Below, one piece after another: positions 1-13,500 of a DNA stretch of 64,000 nucleotides. A program made the position numbers and the translations under genes. The first letter of the stretch is position 1. Each line of letters begins with the position of its first letter. The notes below the pieces were generated by a model. It saw only the letters and a program-made list of their open reading frames with translations, ran no database searches and was not told the DNA's origin. Source of the DNA: Gossypium raimondii (Eukaryota; Streptophyta; Magnoliopsida; Malvales; Malvaceae); the NCBI RefSeq assembly GCF_025698545.1, contig NC_068569.1, positions 8,432,001 to 8,496,000 on the forward strand, written 5' to 3'.

Positions 1-556
1 AGTTTGTTGGATTTGATTGTGTTGGTAGTAAGGGTTTTGTGCAAAGAGGGCAAGATACTGGTCACCAGAATTTATACGCAAAAGCTGTCCCTTTTTCCCT
101 TTTTTCTTTTTCAAAAAAGTTTTCCTCCTTTTACCATAGCCATAAATAACACTGAAATAATTTTAAAATGGTTACTATTGTAGTAATACAAATACATGGC
201 TGACGTGTTCGCGCGAGTTTAGGCGCCCAATTTATTTATTTATCATCTTACGATGCGTTTATCTGGTAGCTGCGGAAGGATAAGGGCTTCAAAATTTTCT
301 CACGTGTTAGATTCAAATATTAGATTAAAAATATTTTTAATAAATATCATATAAAAATTATTATTTGTTTTTATTTACTTTAAATTTTATTTTTAAAATA
401 TTTATTAAAAGACTTTAAAATTACCATGAATATTCAAAAATCATAAAACACAATTCATTTTGTCAAAATAAGTAAAAAAATCAAAATCCCTAATTATATG
501 TAAAATTAAGAACCAAACCGAAATATTATTGACTGTTCAAAGAATTCAAAAGACCT
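1..556. other. AT-rich intergenic DNA
   Basis: No coding signal was found. The stretch is A/T-rich with poly-T and poly-A runs and no recognisable repeat until the target duplication of the hAT element at 557. Confidence 0.6.
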
Positions 557-564
557 ATCAAATC

Positions 565-953
565 TAGGCTCGTCCATGGGCGGGCTCGACACCGCCTAAA
601 TATGGGAGGGTTCGGTAAAATATAGGCTCGAAAAATGGGCTTGGGCAAAAAAACTAGGCCGTTTAAAAATGGGCCGGGCTCGGCTCAACTTTTTTGCCGA
701 GCCTGCCCGACCGCCCGAATATAATAAATATATATTTTTATTTTATTTTTATTTTTATTTTTAATTTTAAAATACTTTAAAAATATATTTTTTATTTTTT
801 ATTTTTAAAATATTTTTGTGTTTATTAAAACCGGGCCGGGCTCGGACTTATTATTTTTCGGCGGGCTGGCAAAATTTCAGGCCCATATTTTGGGCGGGCG
901 CCGTGCCTAAGAGTTGGGCCAATTTTTCGGGCCGCCCGCCCATGGACAGTCTA
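565..953. mobile_element. Non-autonomous hAT-like element (389 bp)
   Basis: The element is bounded by perfect 8-bp direct repeats, ATCAAATC, at 557-564 and 954-961, the target-site duplication length of hAT transposons. The ends are inverted: it starts TAGGCTCGTCCATGGGCGGG and ends with the near reverse complement (CCCGCCCATGGACAGTCTA). GC-rich arms flank an AT-rich core at about 720-825. It has no coding capacity. It belongs to the same family as the element at 36874-37380, sharing subterminal AAATATGGGAGGGTT and GGTAAAA blocks, but the termini have diverged, so it is probably an older copy or another subfamily. The boundaries are seen directly; the superfamily assignment is inferred from TSD length and TIR form. 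Confidence 0.8.
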
Positions 954-961
954 ATCAAATC

Positions 962-3900
962 AAACTCACACCTAATAAATATCAAGAATTAAATTTTTGA
1001 TATTCATAAAGGTCTCTTCTAATAATGTGTATAATTTTTAAATTTTAATCTAATGAATTTTTACTTAAAAGTGCAATATATTTTACCAATCCATCTCATA
1101 TTTATATTTATAGTTTGTTAGTTTAATCAATTCAGATAAGTTTAATTGTAATTTTAATTTTTTTTTACTTTAAAAGGTCAATAAGATTACATTTGTAGAC
1201 TCTTTTCTTTAAAAAGTTTTTGAGACTCCTAATTCTTAATAGTTAAACCAATGCCAAATAAATAAATAACAAGTTGTAGTAGCGGTGTGTGTACCGCTAA
1301 ATATATATACTGAAAGCCAAACACATGTTTACAATTCAAGTGAAATTGATAGTTAACCAATATAAAATATGAACACATATCTCGTAACTTATAAAAAGGA
1401 AGGATAAGCATCATTCCATTGACTATGATTTGTAAGATTATGATTGTCTTATTATATAAACCATAAAACATTAATCAGCACTTTGACCTGAAATCCACAG
1501 TTTTTTTTCTTTCAATGAAATTTTCCTAAATAGAAAATCTTACAAAGGAAAGAAAACCAAAGCAGGGAAAAATTTTCCAGAAGAAAAGGTAAATTGGGGC
1601 TTGGAAAAGCAGAAATGGAGGCGTAGTGTAGTGGTGAAGTTGGGATTAGTTGATTGAGAAGGGTGGTAAGGACGAGGTGAGTTCAATTTATTGAGGTAGG
1701 AGTTGCTTGGGTAGTTTCGATGAAGATATTGAAAAATTCATTCATTTTTCTTTTAATTTTCTCTTTTTTCCTTTCTGAATTGGATTGAGTTTATCAATCT
1801 AACTATTGATTCAAATGACTTTTCCAATTTATCTTCAAGTAAATAAAAATTTTAGTATATATTTTATTTTTAATTAAAATTAAAATTTTAAATTCCTTAA
1901 TTTTAGATTAAGTTATCTACACCAGTGAAGAATTTATATAATTAATTCATAAAACTTTGATATTTAAATTATTAAAAATCAAATATTTTGGATTCAAATT
2001 TCATCATTTAAAATTTTATTTTATCAATTAATTGTTTTATAAAAATATTAAACGATTATTGAAGGGTAAGAACCCTAAATATGAATATAAATTAAAAACC
2101 ATATTATTAAATCAAATATAAATTTTAAATTTTTATTACATTTAATAATTAAACATAAAAATAATGAAAAGCATTCAAATTCAACCGGCTGGAGAAGTGG
2201 AGATTCAAATTCTTAACACTATCTGGGTTTCAGAAAAAAGCCTTGTCTGCGAAACAAATAGAAAAAAGGGTAAATGTAAATTATTTTCTTTATGGGATGC
2301 GTTAAGCAATTATATAAGTTTAGAAAATAATATTTTATAGTAAATACAATATTTATTTATTTTTCAATTATAATTACCTCCACTATTTCAATTTATTCAA
2401 CTAAATAATTAACCTATCTCAAACTAAGGCTTTACTTTGCATTGATTCTTAAACCAACTTTTAAATCTAACTAAAAACTCAAAATTATAGTTTTTAGCTT
2501 TGCAAAGCTAAATTATAAATTTTCCATTCATTTATATTATTTATAATTTATAAATATGATTTATATATTTAAATTAAAATTTTCAAATTAATTGTTTTAA
2601 GTTATATAACTTATAAGGTAGTAAAAATAATTTAGTTATATTATAACAATAAAGTTAAAAAGGTGTTTGGAGATTTTTGGATATGAAAATATTGAGAGAG
2701 TTGCTATAAAGCATTTGTAAAAAGATAAATTAACGATTGTTAATGGATATTCCTGTCTATATATCTCCCGTAGGATCACATTTGACATTTTCTTTTCAAT
2801 TTAGCTATAAATCTATTATCGAATTGATGTTGGATGAAACTAAAGTTGAGCTTATTGCGAAACGGATTTACCAAACAATTGTCTTTAGGTTTTACTGTAG
2901 TAATATAACAAGTTCATCCTTTTACAACCCTATCGTGCTTGCCTAATATTATTGTAAATTCACACAATTTTCTCTAAATCCATTGTAGGCAGGATTTGAA
3001 ACAATTGGACTTCTAAAAAATTTTTTGTCTAAATTTCGAAATGATATTTTAAATCAAATTAAATTGATTTTCGGATATGTTAATTACTAATATTCATTTG
3101 CACTAATTACTGACATTTCATGCCTGCTTAATTTTAAAGTTAAATAAATACGAAAATAATCATGTGGTAGCTATAACTGAGAAATTGCAATGACAATGGT
3201 AATGGCAATGGATAGAGGTGCTTAATATATTAAATATCATCAGTACAAATGGAATTGTACCCCCAAAGAAATATACAAATGGAGGAAGTAATGGGAATCC
3301 TTATCCTGTGACTCCTTGTCATTGAAATCTTTAAAAGGATGACATTGACAGCACACACAAAATTAACGTAATATAAAAAAGTGAAATGAAATTTAAGGAG
3401 CAAATTAATTCGAGTGTCAGCCAAACCATGCTAAGCTAATACTGTTGGGTGCGAGATAATATTTAAATAAAATTCTCTCACTGGAAGAGCTTCTAGACAA
3501 AAATCACTCCATTTCTTCAAATACCCATTGGTACATTTTATATTATTATCATTACTAGTCTGTAAGTACTAGTTTTGGTTTCAAATATCAGCAGCCAATT
3601 GACTTCTGCAAATGCATTAATGGCTCAAAAGTCGATTGCCTGTAGCCGCTGATATACTGTGCAAAACTGTGGTTAGATGGGGATAGGTATATATACATAT
3701 AACGATCCAAGATTATACTTCGGGACGATTTTTTTTAACGCAAAAAAATATTTTTAAATATTTTTTTATCAAACAAATCAATTTAATGTGTTTTAAAAAA
3801 TATGAACGGTTTAATTGTAAAAATATTAAAAGATTGTATAAATCAACGTCCATTCTTATCATTATATTGAGGAGATGTTAGAATCTCATTTGGAGAAATC

Positions 3901-4454
3901 AATTGGTATGACTCAAACTTAATGTAAGCTTGATGGACTTCCTCTTGTTAATTTGGAGAGTAATCTCAAATAGATTTTCGAAGTTTCAAATCACGCTATA
4001 AAGAAGAAAGCATCAAACTCCTTTGTTTTGATTCTCGACATCTTACGAGGACGTTCAGGAACTTGAGAAGGCCCGATTTCTCATTCAAGAGCTTCAGAAG
4101 ACTCGATATCTCGTTCAAGATCTTGGGATTGAGAAAACCTGATATCTCATTCAGAAGTTTAGAAAGATCGATATCACATTTAGGAGTTTGGGATTGAGAA
4201 GGCTTAATATCTCGTTCAAGAGATTGGGAAGATACGATATTTGATTTTTCTCCACTAGTAACAAAAGGTTGAGGAATTGATTGATCATTATTACCTTCTG
4301 GCACTCTTTTATTGAAAAACAAATTCAATCTTGTTGTTGACCATAATTTAATCAAAAAACTTAAAAGCTGCAATAATATATTAAACAACATAGTAGGAAA
4401 AAAAATTAAGTCAAATAAATAAAGAATATAATTTATGCAAAAATATTTATTGAG
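962..4454. other. Intergenic DNA, no gene supported
   Basis: Only short ORFs are present (for example 2737-2946 plus and 3996-4391 minus). None shows a recognisable domain, a splice partner or a family match. The sequence is strongly A/T-rich. The only internal structure noted is the composite repeat at 4075-4234. Confidence 0.6.
4075..4234. repeat. Degenerate 66-bp composite tandem repeat
   Basis: About 2.5 copies of a unit made of alternating 30- and 36-bp half-units, each beginning near GATATCTC(A/G)TTCA. The 36-bp half-units share the block CTTGGGATTGAGAA or a close variant. The repeat lies inside a 131-codon minus-strand ORF (3996-4391) and makes its translation a run of Leu/Ile/Asn/Glu-rich repeats. 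I do not recognise the ORF and would not call it a gene. Confidence 0.5.
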
Positions 4455-6923
4455 AAGTCTTTTGTGTAAGGAGCCAAGAAGAAGATAAATTGTAATTTTT
4501 TTTACTCTGAGCTCTCAGTCCCGACATCAAACTCTTTTCTTTTTCTCTCGACAATATCGACACCTTACCAGAGGAAGATAATTCCTTAGCAAAACATACA
4601 AATTAAAATACAAGAAAGTCACTAACCTAATATGTATGTGTATGAGTTAAATCAATTAATTATGGAATTTGACTTTAAAGTCCATATTAAGCCTCTAAAA
4701 TTAGTCTTTTAAAGCCCACCATACATTAATATTTGATTATTATTAAAGTTATATAATTAAAACTGAAATATAAAGTATAACTTTATGTCTTAAGAGCGAT
4801 TTATATGAAATACAATTTAGTCAAGGGATGAATCTTATACAATGTAGATATTAAATCTAAAATACATAATAATATTATCTAAAATTCCAAAACAGCGACC
4901 ACCCGCGCCCTGGATCATCTCTGTATATACATCAATACACTAGCACAGCTGCATGCATGATCATACCATTAGGTAAATCACTCTGTCAAAATTTAAGAAT
5001 ATATTCAATGCAGGTACAGTCAAGTTTTCTAAAGTCAACAGAATCTGCAGCTATAGCCAAATTTCACAAAGCTGCGGACCTGGATGCGGATATCTTTTTT
5101 CTTTTTGTACTGTGGACAATTTATTTAATTAACATTTAAACAAGTAAATTAATAAATGAATAATTTGATTATATTTAAATTATGGTAAAAATGAAACTGT
5201 TAATAAAATATTATATTTTAATACCGTTAATATTTGGTACATTAGTAGTGTATTTTTTATTCCATAAACAATCTTCAAATTTTAATGTGTTTCTTTTTAT
5301 ATTTTACTATATCTATATAAGACATTTGTCAACTTTAAACTCTGTTTAGAGTTTAAAATTTTACTATACCAAAGAATTTTCCTTTTAATAGTTTAAGTAA
5401 AAGATAAAAACTTTAATTGATTTTTCTAAATCAATATAGTAGAAAAATTACGTGAAAATATATATTAAAATAATTATAACTTGTAAAAGTATTACATTTT
5501 AATAATTTCCTAACTCAATGAGTTAAAAATATTAAAATAGGGTTAGTTGATAAATGGAATATTAAAATTTTTGTTGCGATTTATTATCATATAAGTCACT
5601 AACCGTAATTAAATTTAAGGTTAAAATATGATGTGAGTTTCTATATTGATAATTTTGAGATTTAATTCCTATATATATATTTAAAATATTAGAAATGAAT
5701 TCTTACAACTATTTTAATTTAAAATTTTCAATCTAATCATTGAAATTGTAAGTCTTTTTTTTTATCAAAATTTGTCAATTTGACATATTGATTAAGTTGA
5801 CCTCATATAACATATCATATGATTGATGAAAAATAAACAAATTAACATATTTTAATAGAAACTATTAATAATGATACCTATTAAACTATAATTTTAAATT
5901 AAAAAATAAAAGAATTGAATTATTAACTTTCAATGTGCTAATAACATATTTTAACCTAAATTTAACCTTGCATTATTTTCAATTTTGTTTTGAAGTTAAT
6001 GCAAATGAATTAATGATCGATCACTTGGAGCAAGTTATGGATAGTAAAATTCAAGCTATTGGAAAACTCACATCAATCACATTTATAATATTGAGATAGA
6101 TTATTATGAAAATTATTAGATATTTGTAACTTTTAATATAAATGAAAAAAGAAAAAAAAGCGTTTTACAATGGTTATTTATGTAAATATTGCCTCCTCAT
6201 TTAGTTTTATACAGTAAGAAACAAGCACTCATAATGTAATGTAGGTTGCAAAATTCAGTTGATCGTTTAGCTTTATTTATTTACAGCCCCCTTTCATTAG
6301 TCATCTTGTTATGTGTTCGGACTTTGAAATATGTTTCAACTAATATGGCTACTTCATCTTTATTACCTTGGACGTCACGCTTATTGCACTACATGGTCCT
6401 CCTCTTATCCTATTCTATACCACTACTAACATGTTGGGAGTTTATTACCTTGATATTGCTTATGGATTAGTTTCTTACCTTTATTCCGTCTCTCACTTAC
6501 ATGATTAATCTTTATCACTTGTACATGGTCTTTACAAATACATAAACATTTGGATCACTTTGAAACAAGGTTGAAAATATGCAAATCCTGAAAAATTCTT
6601 ACCATTTTAATCTTTTAAATAATTTAGATCATTGTAGATTTGAAATTAGATTTGTTATATATAAATATCACTAGACAACTTTTACTCAACACAATCATCT
6701 CACAAAGAGAAACGTTTAATAAAGAAGAATCCAACGAATCTTAAGCAACTTATTGAAAAGATTAACACTAATTTTTTCATTATTTTCAATACCGACTCCT
6801 CAAAAGAAGGTGCTACCCTACTAATTACATCAAGTTAACTCGAACACTCTTTAGCCGACTAACACTTTTCTCCTAAGATCTAAGCGGTAATCTTTTATTC
6901 AATGGATTTACAAGAGGCCCTAA
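4455..6923. repeat. 2.47-kb tandem duplication, copy 1
   Basis: Copy 1 begins AAGTCTTTTGTGTAAGG and runs head-to-tail into copy 2 at 6924. It carries no gene; the 74-codon ORF at 6246-6470 starts from TTG and is not supported. Direct comparison with copy 2 shows about 11 bp of net length difference, made of small indels. I found no clear substitution by eye. Confidence 0.85.
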
Positions 6924-9403
6924 AAGTCTTTTGTGTAAGGAGCCAAGAAGAAGATAAATTGTAATTTTTTTTACTCTGAGCTCTCAGTCCCGACATCAAA
7001 CTCTTTTCTTTTTCTCTCGACAATATCGACACCTTACCAGAGGAAGATAATTCCTTAGCAAAACATACAAATTAAAATACAAGAAAGTCACTAACCTAAT
7101 ATGTATGTGTATGAGTTAAATCAATTAATTATGGAATTTGACTTTAAAGTCCATATTAAGCCTCTAAAATTAGTCTTTTAAAGCCCACCATACATTAATA
7201 TTTGATTATTATTAAAGTTATATAATTAAAAACTGAAATATAAAGTATAACTTTATGTCTTAAGAGGCGATTTATATGAAATACAATTTAGTCAAGGGAT
7301 GAATCTTATACAATGTAGATATTAAATCTAAAATACATAATAATATTATCTAAAAATTCCAAAACAGCGACCACCCGCGCCCTGGATCATCTCTGTATAT
7401 ACATCAATACACTAGCACAGCTGCATGCATGATCATACCATTAGGTAAATCACTCTGTCAAAATTTAAGAATATATTCAATGCAGGTACAGTCAAGTTTT
7501 CTAAAAGTCAACAGAATCTGCAGCTATAGCCAAATTTCACAAAGCTGCGGACCTGGATGCGGATATCTTTTTTTCTTTTTGTACTGTGGACAATTTATTT
7601 AATTAACATTTAAACAAGTAAATTAATAAATGAATAATTTGATTATATTTAAATTATGGTAAAAATGAAACTGTTAATAAAATATTATATTTTAATACCG
7701 TTAATATTTGGTACATTAGTAGTGTATTTTTTTATTCCATAAACAATCTTCAAATTTTAATGTGTTTCTTTTATATTTTACTATATCTATATAAGACATT
7801 TGTCAACTTTAAACTCTGTTTACAGAGTTTAAAATTTTACTATACCAAAGAATTTTCCTTTTAATAGTTTAAGTAAAAAGATAAAACTTTAATTGATTTT
7901 TCTAAATCAATATAGTAGAAAAATTACGTGAAAATATATATTAAAATAATTATAACTTGTAAAAGTATTACATTTTAATAATTTCCTAACTCAATGAGTT
8001 AAAAATATTAAAAATAGGGTTAGTTGATAAATGGAATATTAAAATTTTTGTTGCGATTTATTATCATATAAGTCACTAACCGTAATTAAATTTAAGGTTA
8101 AAATATGATGTGAGTTTCTATATTGATAATTTTGAGATTTAATTCCTATATATATATTTAAAATATTAGAAATGAATTCTTACAACTATTTTAATTTAAA
8201 ATTTTCAATCTAATCATTGAAATTGTAAGTCTTTTTTTTTATCAAAATTTGTCAATTTGACATATTGATTAAGTTGACCTCATATAACATATCATATGAT
8301 TGATGAAAATAAACAAATTAACATATTTTAATAGAAACTATTAATAATGATACCTATTAAACTATAATTTTAAATTAAAAAATAAAAGAATTGAATTATT
8401 AACTTTCAATGTGCTAATAACATATTTTAACCTAAATTTAACCTTGCATTATTTTCAATTTTGTTTTGAAGTTAATGCAAATGAATTAATGATCGATCAC
8501 TTGGAGCAAGTTATGGATAGTAAAATTCAAGCTATTGGAAAACTCACATCAATCACATTTATAATATTGAGATAGATTATTATGAAAATTATTAGATATT
8601 TGTAACTTTTAATATAAATGAAAAAAGAAAAAAAAGCGTTTTACAATGGTTATTTATGTAAATATTGCCTCCTCATTTAGTTTTATACAGTAAGAAACAA
8701 GCACTCATAATGTAATGTAGGTTGCAAAATTCAGTTGATCGTTTAGCTTTATTTATTTACAGCCCCCTTTCATTAGTCATCTTGTTATGTGTTCGGACTT
8801 TGAAATATGTTTCAACTAATATGGCTACTTCATCTTTATTACCTTGGACGTCACGCTTATTGCACTACATGGTCCTCCTCTTATCCTATTCTATACCACT
8901 ACTAACATGTTGGGAGTTTATTACCTTGATATTGCTTATGGATTAGTTTCTTACCTTTATTCCGTCTCTCACTTACATGATTAATCTTTATCACTTGTAC
9001 ATGGTCTTTACAAATACATAAACATTTGGATCACTTTGAAACAAGGTTGAAAATATGCAAATCCTGAAAAATTCTTACCATTTTAATCTTTTAAATAATT
9101 TAGATCATTGTAGATTTGAAATTAGATTTGTTATATATAAATATCACTAGACAACTTTTACTCAACACAATCATCTCACAAAGAGAAACGTTTAATAAAG
9201 AAGAATCCAACGAATCTTAAGCAACTTATTGAAAAGATTAACACTAATTTTTTCATTATTTTTCAATACCGACTCCTCAAAAGAAGGTGCTACCCTACTA
9301 ATTACATCAAGTTAACTCGAACACTCTTTAGCCTGACTAACACTTTTCTCCTAAGATCTAAGCGGTAATCTTTTATTCAATGGATTTACAAGAGGCCCCT
9401 AAA
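6924..9403. repeat. 2.48-kb tandem duplication, copy 2
   Basis: This copy is near-identical to 4455-6923 in the same orientation. Differences noted are indels: extra A in the runs near 7232, 7356 and 7506, an extra T near 7567 and 7731, an extra G at 7267, an extra AC near 7823, and an extra C near 9397. After the copy ends (AGAGGCCCCTAAA) the sequence continues into unduplicated DNA containing AAAAGTCT at 9411-9418. That short match to the repeat start could have served as the junction microhomology. Confidence 0.85.
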
Positions 9404-11414
9404 CTCTATATAAAAGTCTCTCTCCTCTACCAAAACAAGGTTGATAATTTATTACTACAAAATTTTGTGCATACTTCTCTAGACATTTGAAAATCTTTTA
9501 ACGATAACATTAAAATGTGACAGGAGCAAAGTTAGAAAATTTATTTTAGGATAAGAAACAAATAAAAATTTATGAAGACCAAAGTATAGTTTTACCATTA
9601 TATTAACTTGTGATATTCAAAAATTAAATGAGCTATATGAAAATTTTTCATTTTAAGGAAATCAAAACCACCGCTTACTTCCTTTCTCTACTCTTACCGT
9701 GTGAACCACAATCAAACTTTCAAAAAAAAACTTTTCTTTCATCAACAAATTTAAACACATTATATTATTAGTTTTATCTAATTAAATCAATTTAGATAAA
9801 ATTTAAAATTTAGAGGTATTTAATCAGATTTGCTCTTATACATATATATGATAACCGACCCTTTCAATCTTTCAGTGGTCCACTCGAGATGATGTCAATT
9901 CTTCTCCTCGTGCACGAATTAAGTAATGCTAACTTTCTCATCACCAACCTTGATATATAATTCAAACTGGATTACAACTTACAGTTAAAGTATTAACGAT
10001 GAACGATTATCTAAGCAAAGCACTAGGTAGTCATAAATCACTATTTCAATCCTAATTGTCAGTATCACTTGCAATTAATGCAAGTGACTCAGGTTCAGTA
10101 GTGGTGAGTTTGTCTTTGGTCTTCTTTTTTTTCCCTTACATATAGCTTCAGTGGTTTAATTAGTGGGTTCTCCACTGAGATCAGTGGTTTAGGGTTAATT
10201 AGGTTTATGGAAGATTAATTAGTGGCTAGGAATTGGGATTTGAGAAATTGGAAAGTGAGTTTTCTTTTTGATTACTCATTCATCATATTATCTATTTGAA
10301 AATAAGACACTGTGCTTATACTTTGTTTTTTATATATAGTATGTGTGGCAGAGTAGAATAGAATGGTATTGTTTATAATTGGATTTAGGTATACAGGGAC
10401 TGCTCTGTAACCAATATTGTGGTCGGTTGTCCAAAGGCAACGTTAATAATTTAATGAAAAAATATTTGAAGTTTGAAGCCACTGCAGAATGCCAATAGCA
10501 ATTTTTTATACATTAAGAATTTATTTTATATAACATTTTAATACACTACTATCGCATCTATATTATTTTTATATTATGTTGTATTAATTTAATTTATATC
10601 ATATAATCATATTTTATCCGTAGTTGGCTGAGTTGGGGTTGTAGAAGCCACAGGCTAAATTGCATTAAGACCTCAAAGCAAAAACATCAAGCGGCCACTT
10701 AGGTACTTTCCACACTTTGCTTTACAACCCTTTACCATATTACATTTAGTATAAATATAAATCCAAATAATTATTAGTATTAAACTATTATAAATTGACA
10801 GATTGAATAATCACAATATAAAATTATCATATTACAAAGACTAAAATAATTTTTATTCATTTATTGAGTCTTGAATACGAGGTAAGAAGTAGGGTTGGAC
10901 GTGTTTTGCCCATCCAAATCCACAATTTTATATATTATAATGTGATTCACAATTTTAGAATTTAAAAAAAAAAAACTATATTACAATCCGTCGAGCCACT
11001 GCCTACAATACTTTCTTATATATATATATATATTCCAACATTTCCAGTTATATAAGGCCAATAGATTACTATACTTCCGAAACTTATGCCGCAATCACTA
11101 GATGGATAGATTTTTATAACAAAAATTGAGATAATTTTGTATTAGTTATTTTTACTTTGTAATTATTTGGTATTGATGTTTTATTACAGTAATAGATAGC
11201 AAATATAGAATATTGATGTGTAAAGGAAATCAAATCATGTTTAGTACTGGAGTTTATAACTCTTTGAAGATGATAAGTGGATCACTTTAAAACCAGATAA
11301 GGGATCATCTAAAGGGATAAATTTACTAAGACAAAGGTGTTTTCTAAGAAGATATTATTAGGTTTTATTTGCAGGATTCATTCAAAAGAAGCACGGTTAA
11401 TTTTAAGGAATAGA
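9404..11414. other. Intergenic DNA, no gene supported
   Basis: A/T-rich, with a short (TA)n tract near 11017-11031 and no ORF or splice pattern that forms a recognisable protein. Nothing else was identified. Confidence 0.55.
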
Positions 11415-11860
11415 GATTTATTTAGCCCTCCAATTTTATAAAAAATATTTTACTCTTCCATTTAATTTTTATTATCTTTTTAACTCTTGAATTTGTATTT
11501 TTATCAAATCATTTCAAAATAGATGGAAACGCTGTTAAATTTATTGATGTGACATTTGCGTGATAGTCTACATTATGCCACATTAGCAATTAATTAAATT
11601 TTGAAATTAAATTAAATAATTTTAATAATTTTATTTTTAAAATATTTTTATAGATTTTTAAAATTTTTAATTTTAAAAAATTAATTGCCAACTTGGCATC
11701 CACATGACAATTTACGATATATGTCATATCAACAAAGTTAACAAACGTTAACTTTTCTATCTATTTTGGGGTGATTTGAAAATAATGTAAATTTAAAGAC
11801 TAAAAGAGAAAAAATAAAAGGCTAAAATAAAATTTTATAAAACTGGAGGCCAAATAAACC
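11415..11860. mobile_element. Foldback (MITE-like) element
   Basis: The two ends are long imperfect inverted repeats. The left arm, GATTTATTTAGCCCTCCA then TTTTATAAAA, pairs with the right end, TTTTATAAAACTGGAGGCC then AAATAAACC. The pairing continues inward for well over 100 bp, with imperfect pairing around TTGGCATC and GACATTTGCG. There is no coding sequence. I could not identify a clean target duplication, so the superfamily is unassigned. Confidence 0.6.
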
Positions 11861-13500
11861 ATTATACCTAATTTAAACTATTGGAAGACTGCAAATAAAT
11901 AGACTTGGAAGAGGTTAATTTTGGTGGGATTCTTTTGGCTACAGATAAGTGAAAACCTTATTAGTGAGTCAACTATGTTATCTCATTAATGCTGGTTTGT
12001 AAACATGGATTTTAATTATTACATAAATGACAAGGAAAAATTGCATATATTATAAATAAATTAGTTTAAATATAATTTATAATATTTTAAAAATATTTTA
12101 AAATTTTCAAATTTATTACCAAGTATGTTTCTATCAAATCCATAGATTTGAGAAATGGTCATGAATGTTATATTTTAAATAATTTATTATTTAATTTACA
12201 CTATTTTTATGAATTTAAAAATATCACGAATATTACATTTCTAAATAATTTACTACTTAATTTATACTGTTTTTGAAATCCAAATATAAATTCTAAAATC
12301 ATACTTAAAAGTATTTAAAATAAATAGAAATAAGCTTAATTCAATTAAGTAGAATGTTTTTGTGGAAAAATAAGTAGCATTGAAAGTATACATACACTCT
12401 CAATATATCAAAATTTAAATATAAATGATAATGATAAGTTTGAAACTTGTTAAAAAATAACTTGAATGGATTATCACCAAGTCAATCCTTTAAAAAGAAA
12501 AGTAAAATAAAATTTAAAGAAGAAGAAGAGAGGTTTGAATGCAATATTGCAATGCTTAGTGCTTAGATTAGAGTGCACCCAATCGTAGCAAAAGTTTGAA
12601 ACCAAAACTAATTGGGCTAAGCACTTTAGTATATATATTTTTATTATCATTATTTATTCATTGATAAGTAATAAGCAGTTTGTTTATTCTAATGTATACG
12701 GCCACTATACATTAAAAAAGAAAGAGCGGAGTGAAACAAGGAAGATAAGCATTGTTAATTACTCACCTTAAACCTTAAGGTGATGGCTTTTTTAAACAAA
12801 TGTACTATCATGACTATGACAAAGTAATGACTCATTCGCTAACATGAGATATATTGATAAAACTCTTAAATAATACTTAAGTATATTTAGAGTTTGATTT
12901 CGCTACATTTATTGAATATTAAATTATTTTCGGACCGATGAATTTAATTAAATAAAATCATTTACCGCATGTTATATTTGTTTCGATGGTTGACCTCAGT
13001 AAACATGGAAGGAAGAGTTTGTTCAATCTGTTCGCTATTGGAATGTATGGTTCCTATCCCTCTCTTATAAAGTCTAATAATTGCTTCTGAAGTTGATGAA
13101 CGGAATGGTGTGTCTATTTGGTTAAATATGCTTTATCATGTGGAATTGGTGAGGAAGTTGGAAGTTGACGCCCCTAACGTTCAGTTGCAATCGCCGTTGG
13201 TTCTTATTTTTTGGTTGATGAATGTTCAATAATTTACTTCCTTCCTACGCATACTCATATTTTTCATCGTGGTATTCAGAAATATGTTTTGTGTAGGTTG
13301 TCATTAAGATGTCAAAAAATGATTTTCTTTTCCTTTTTTTTTTGGCAGTGTCTCTGATATCTTTTGTAACAATGACTGATGTTTTGACAAACTTAATGCT
13401 AGCTTCTTACAGGAAGATTGCTGTGAATTTTGTTTCGCATAGTTACAGAACTCTTTTACAATTTATATTCTCAAGGGTAAATTACATCCAAGGTCATTAA
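11861..13500. other. Intergenic DNA, no gene supported
   Basis: A/T-rich. The 63-codon ORF at 13309-13500 (plus) has an ATG but no domain or splice partner I recognise. No repeat with clear ends was found in this stretch. Confidence 0.5.

Noticed and set aside
3996..4391. 131-aa minus-strand ORF as a protein gene
   Set aside because: It starts at ATG, but its composition is explained by the 66-bp composite repeat and no family is recognisable. It was kept as a repeat observation only.
6246..8946. Identical 74-codon ORFs at 6246-6470 and 8722-8946 as a duplicated gene
   Set aside because: Both begin at TTG, have no domain or splice partner, and are identical only because the whole 2.47-kb segment is duplicated.
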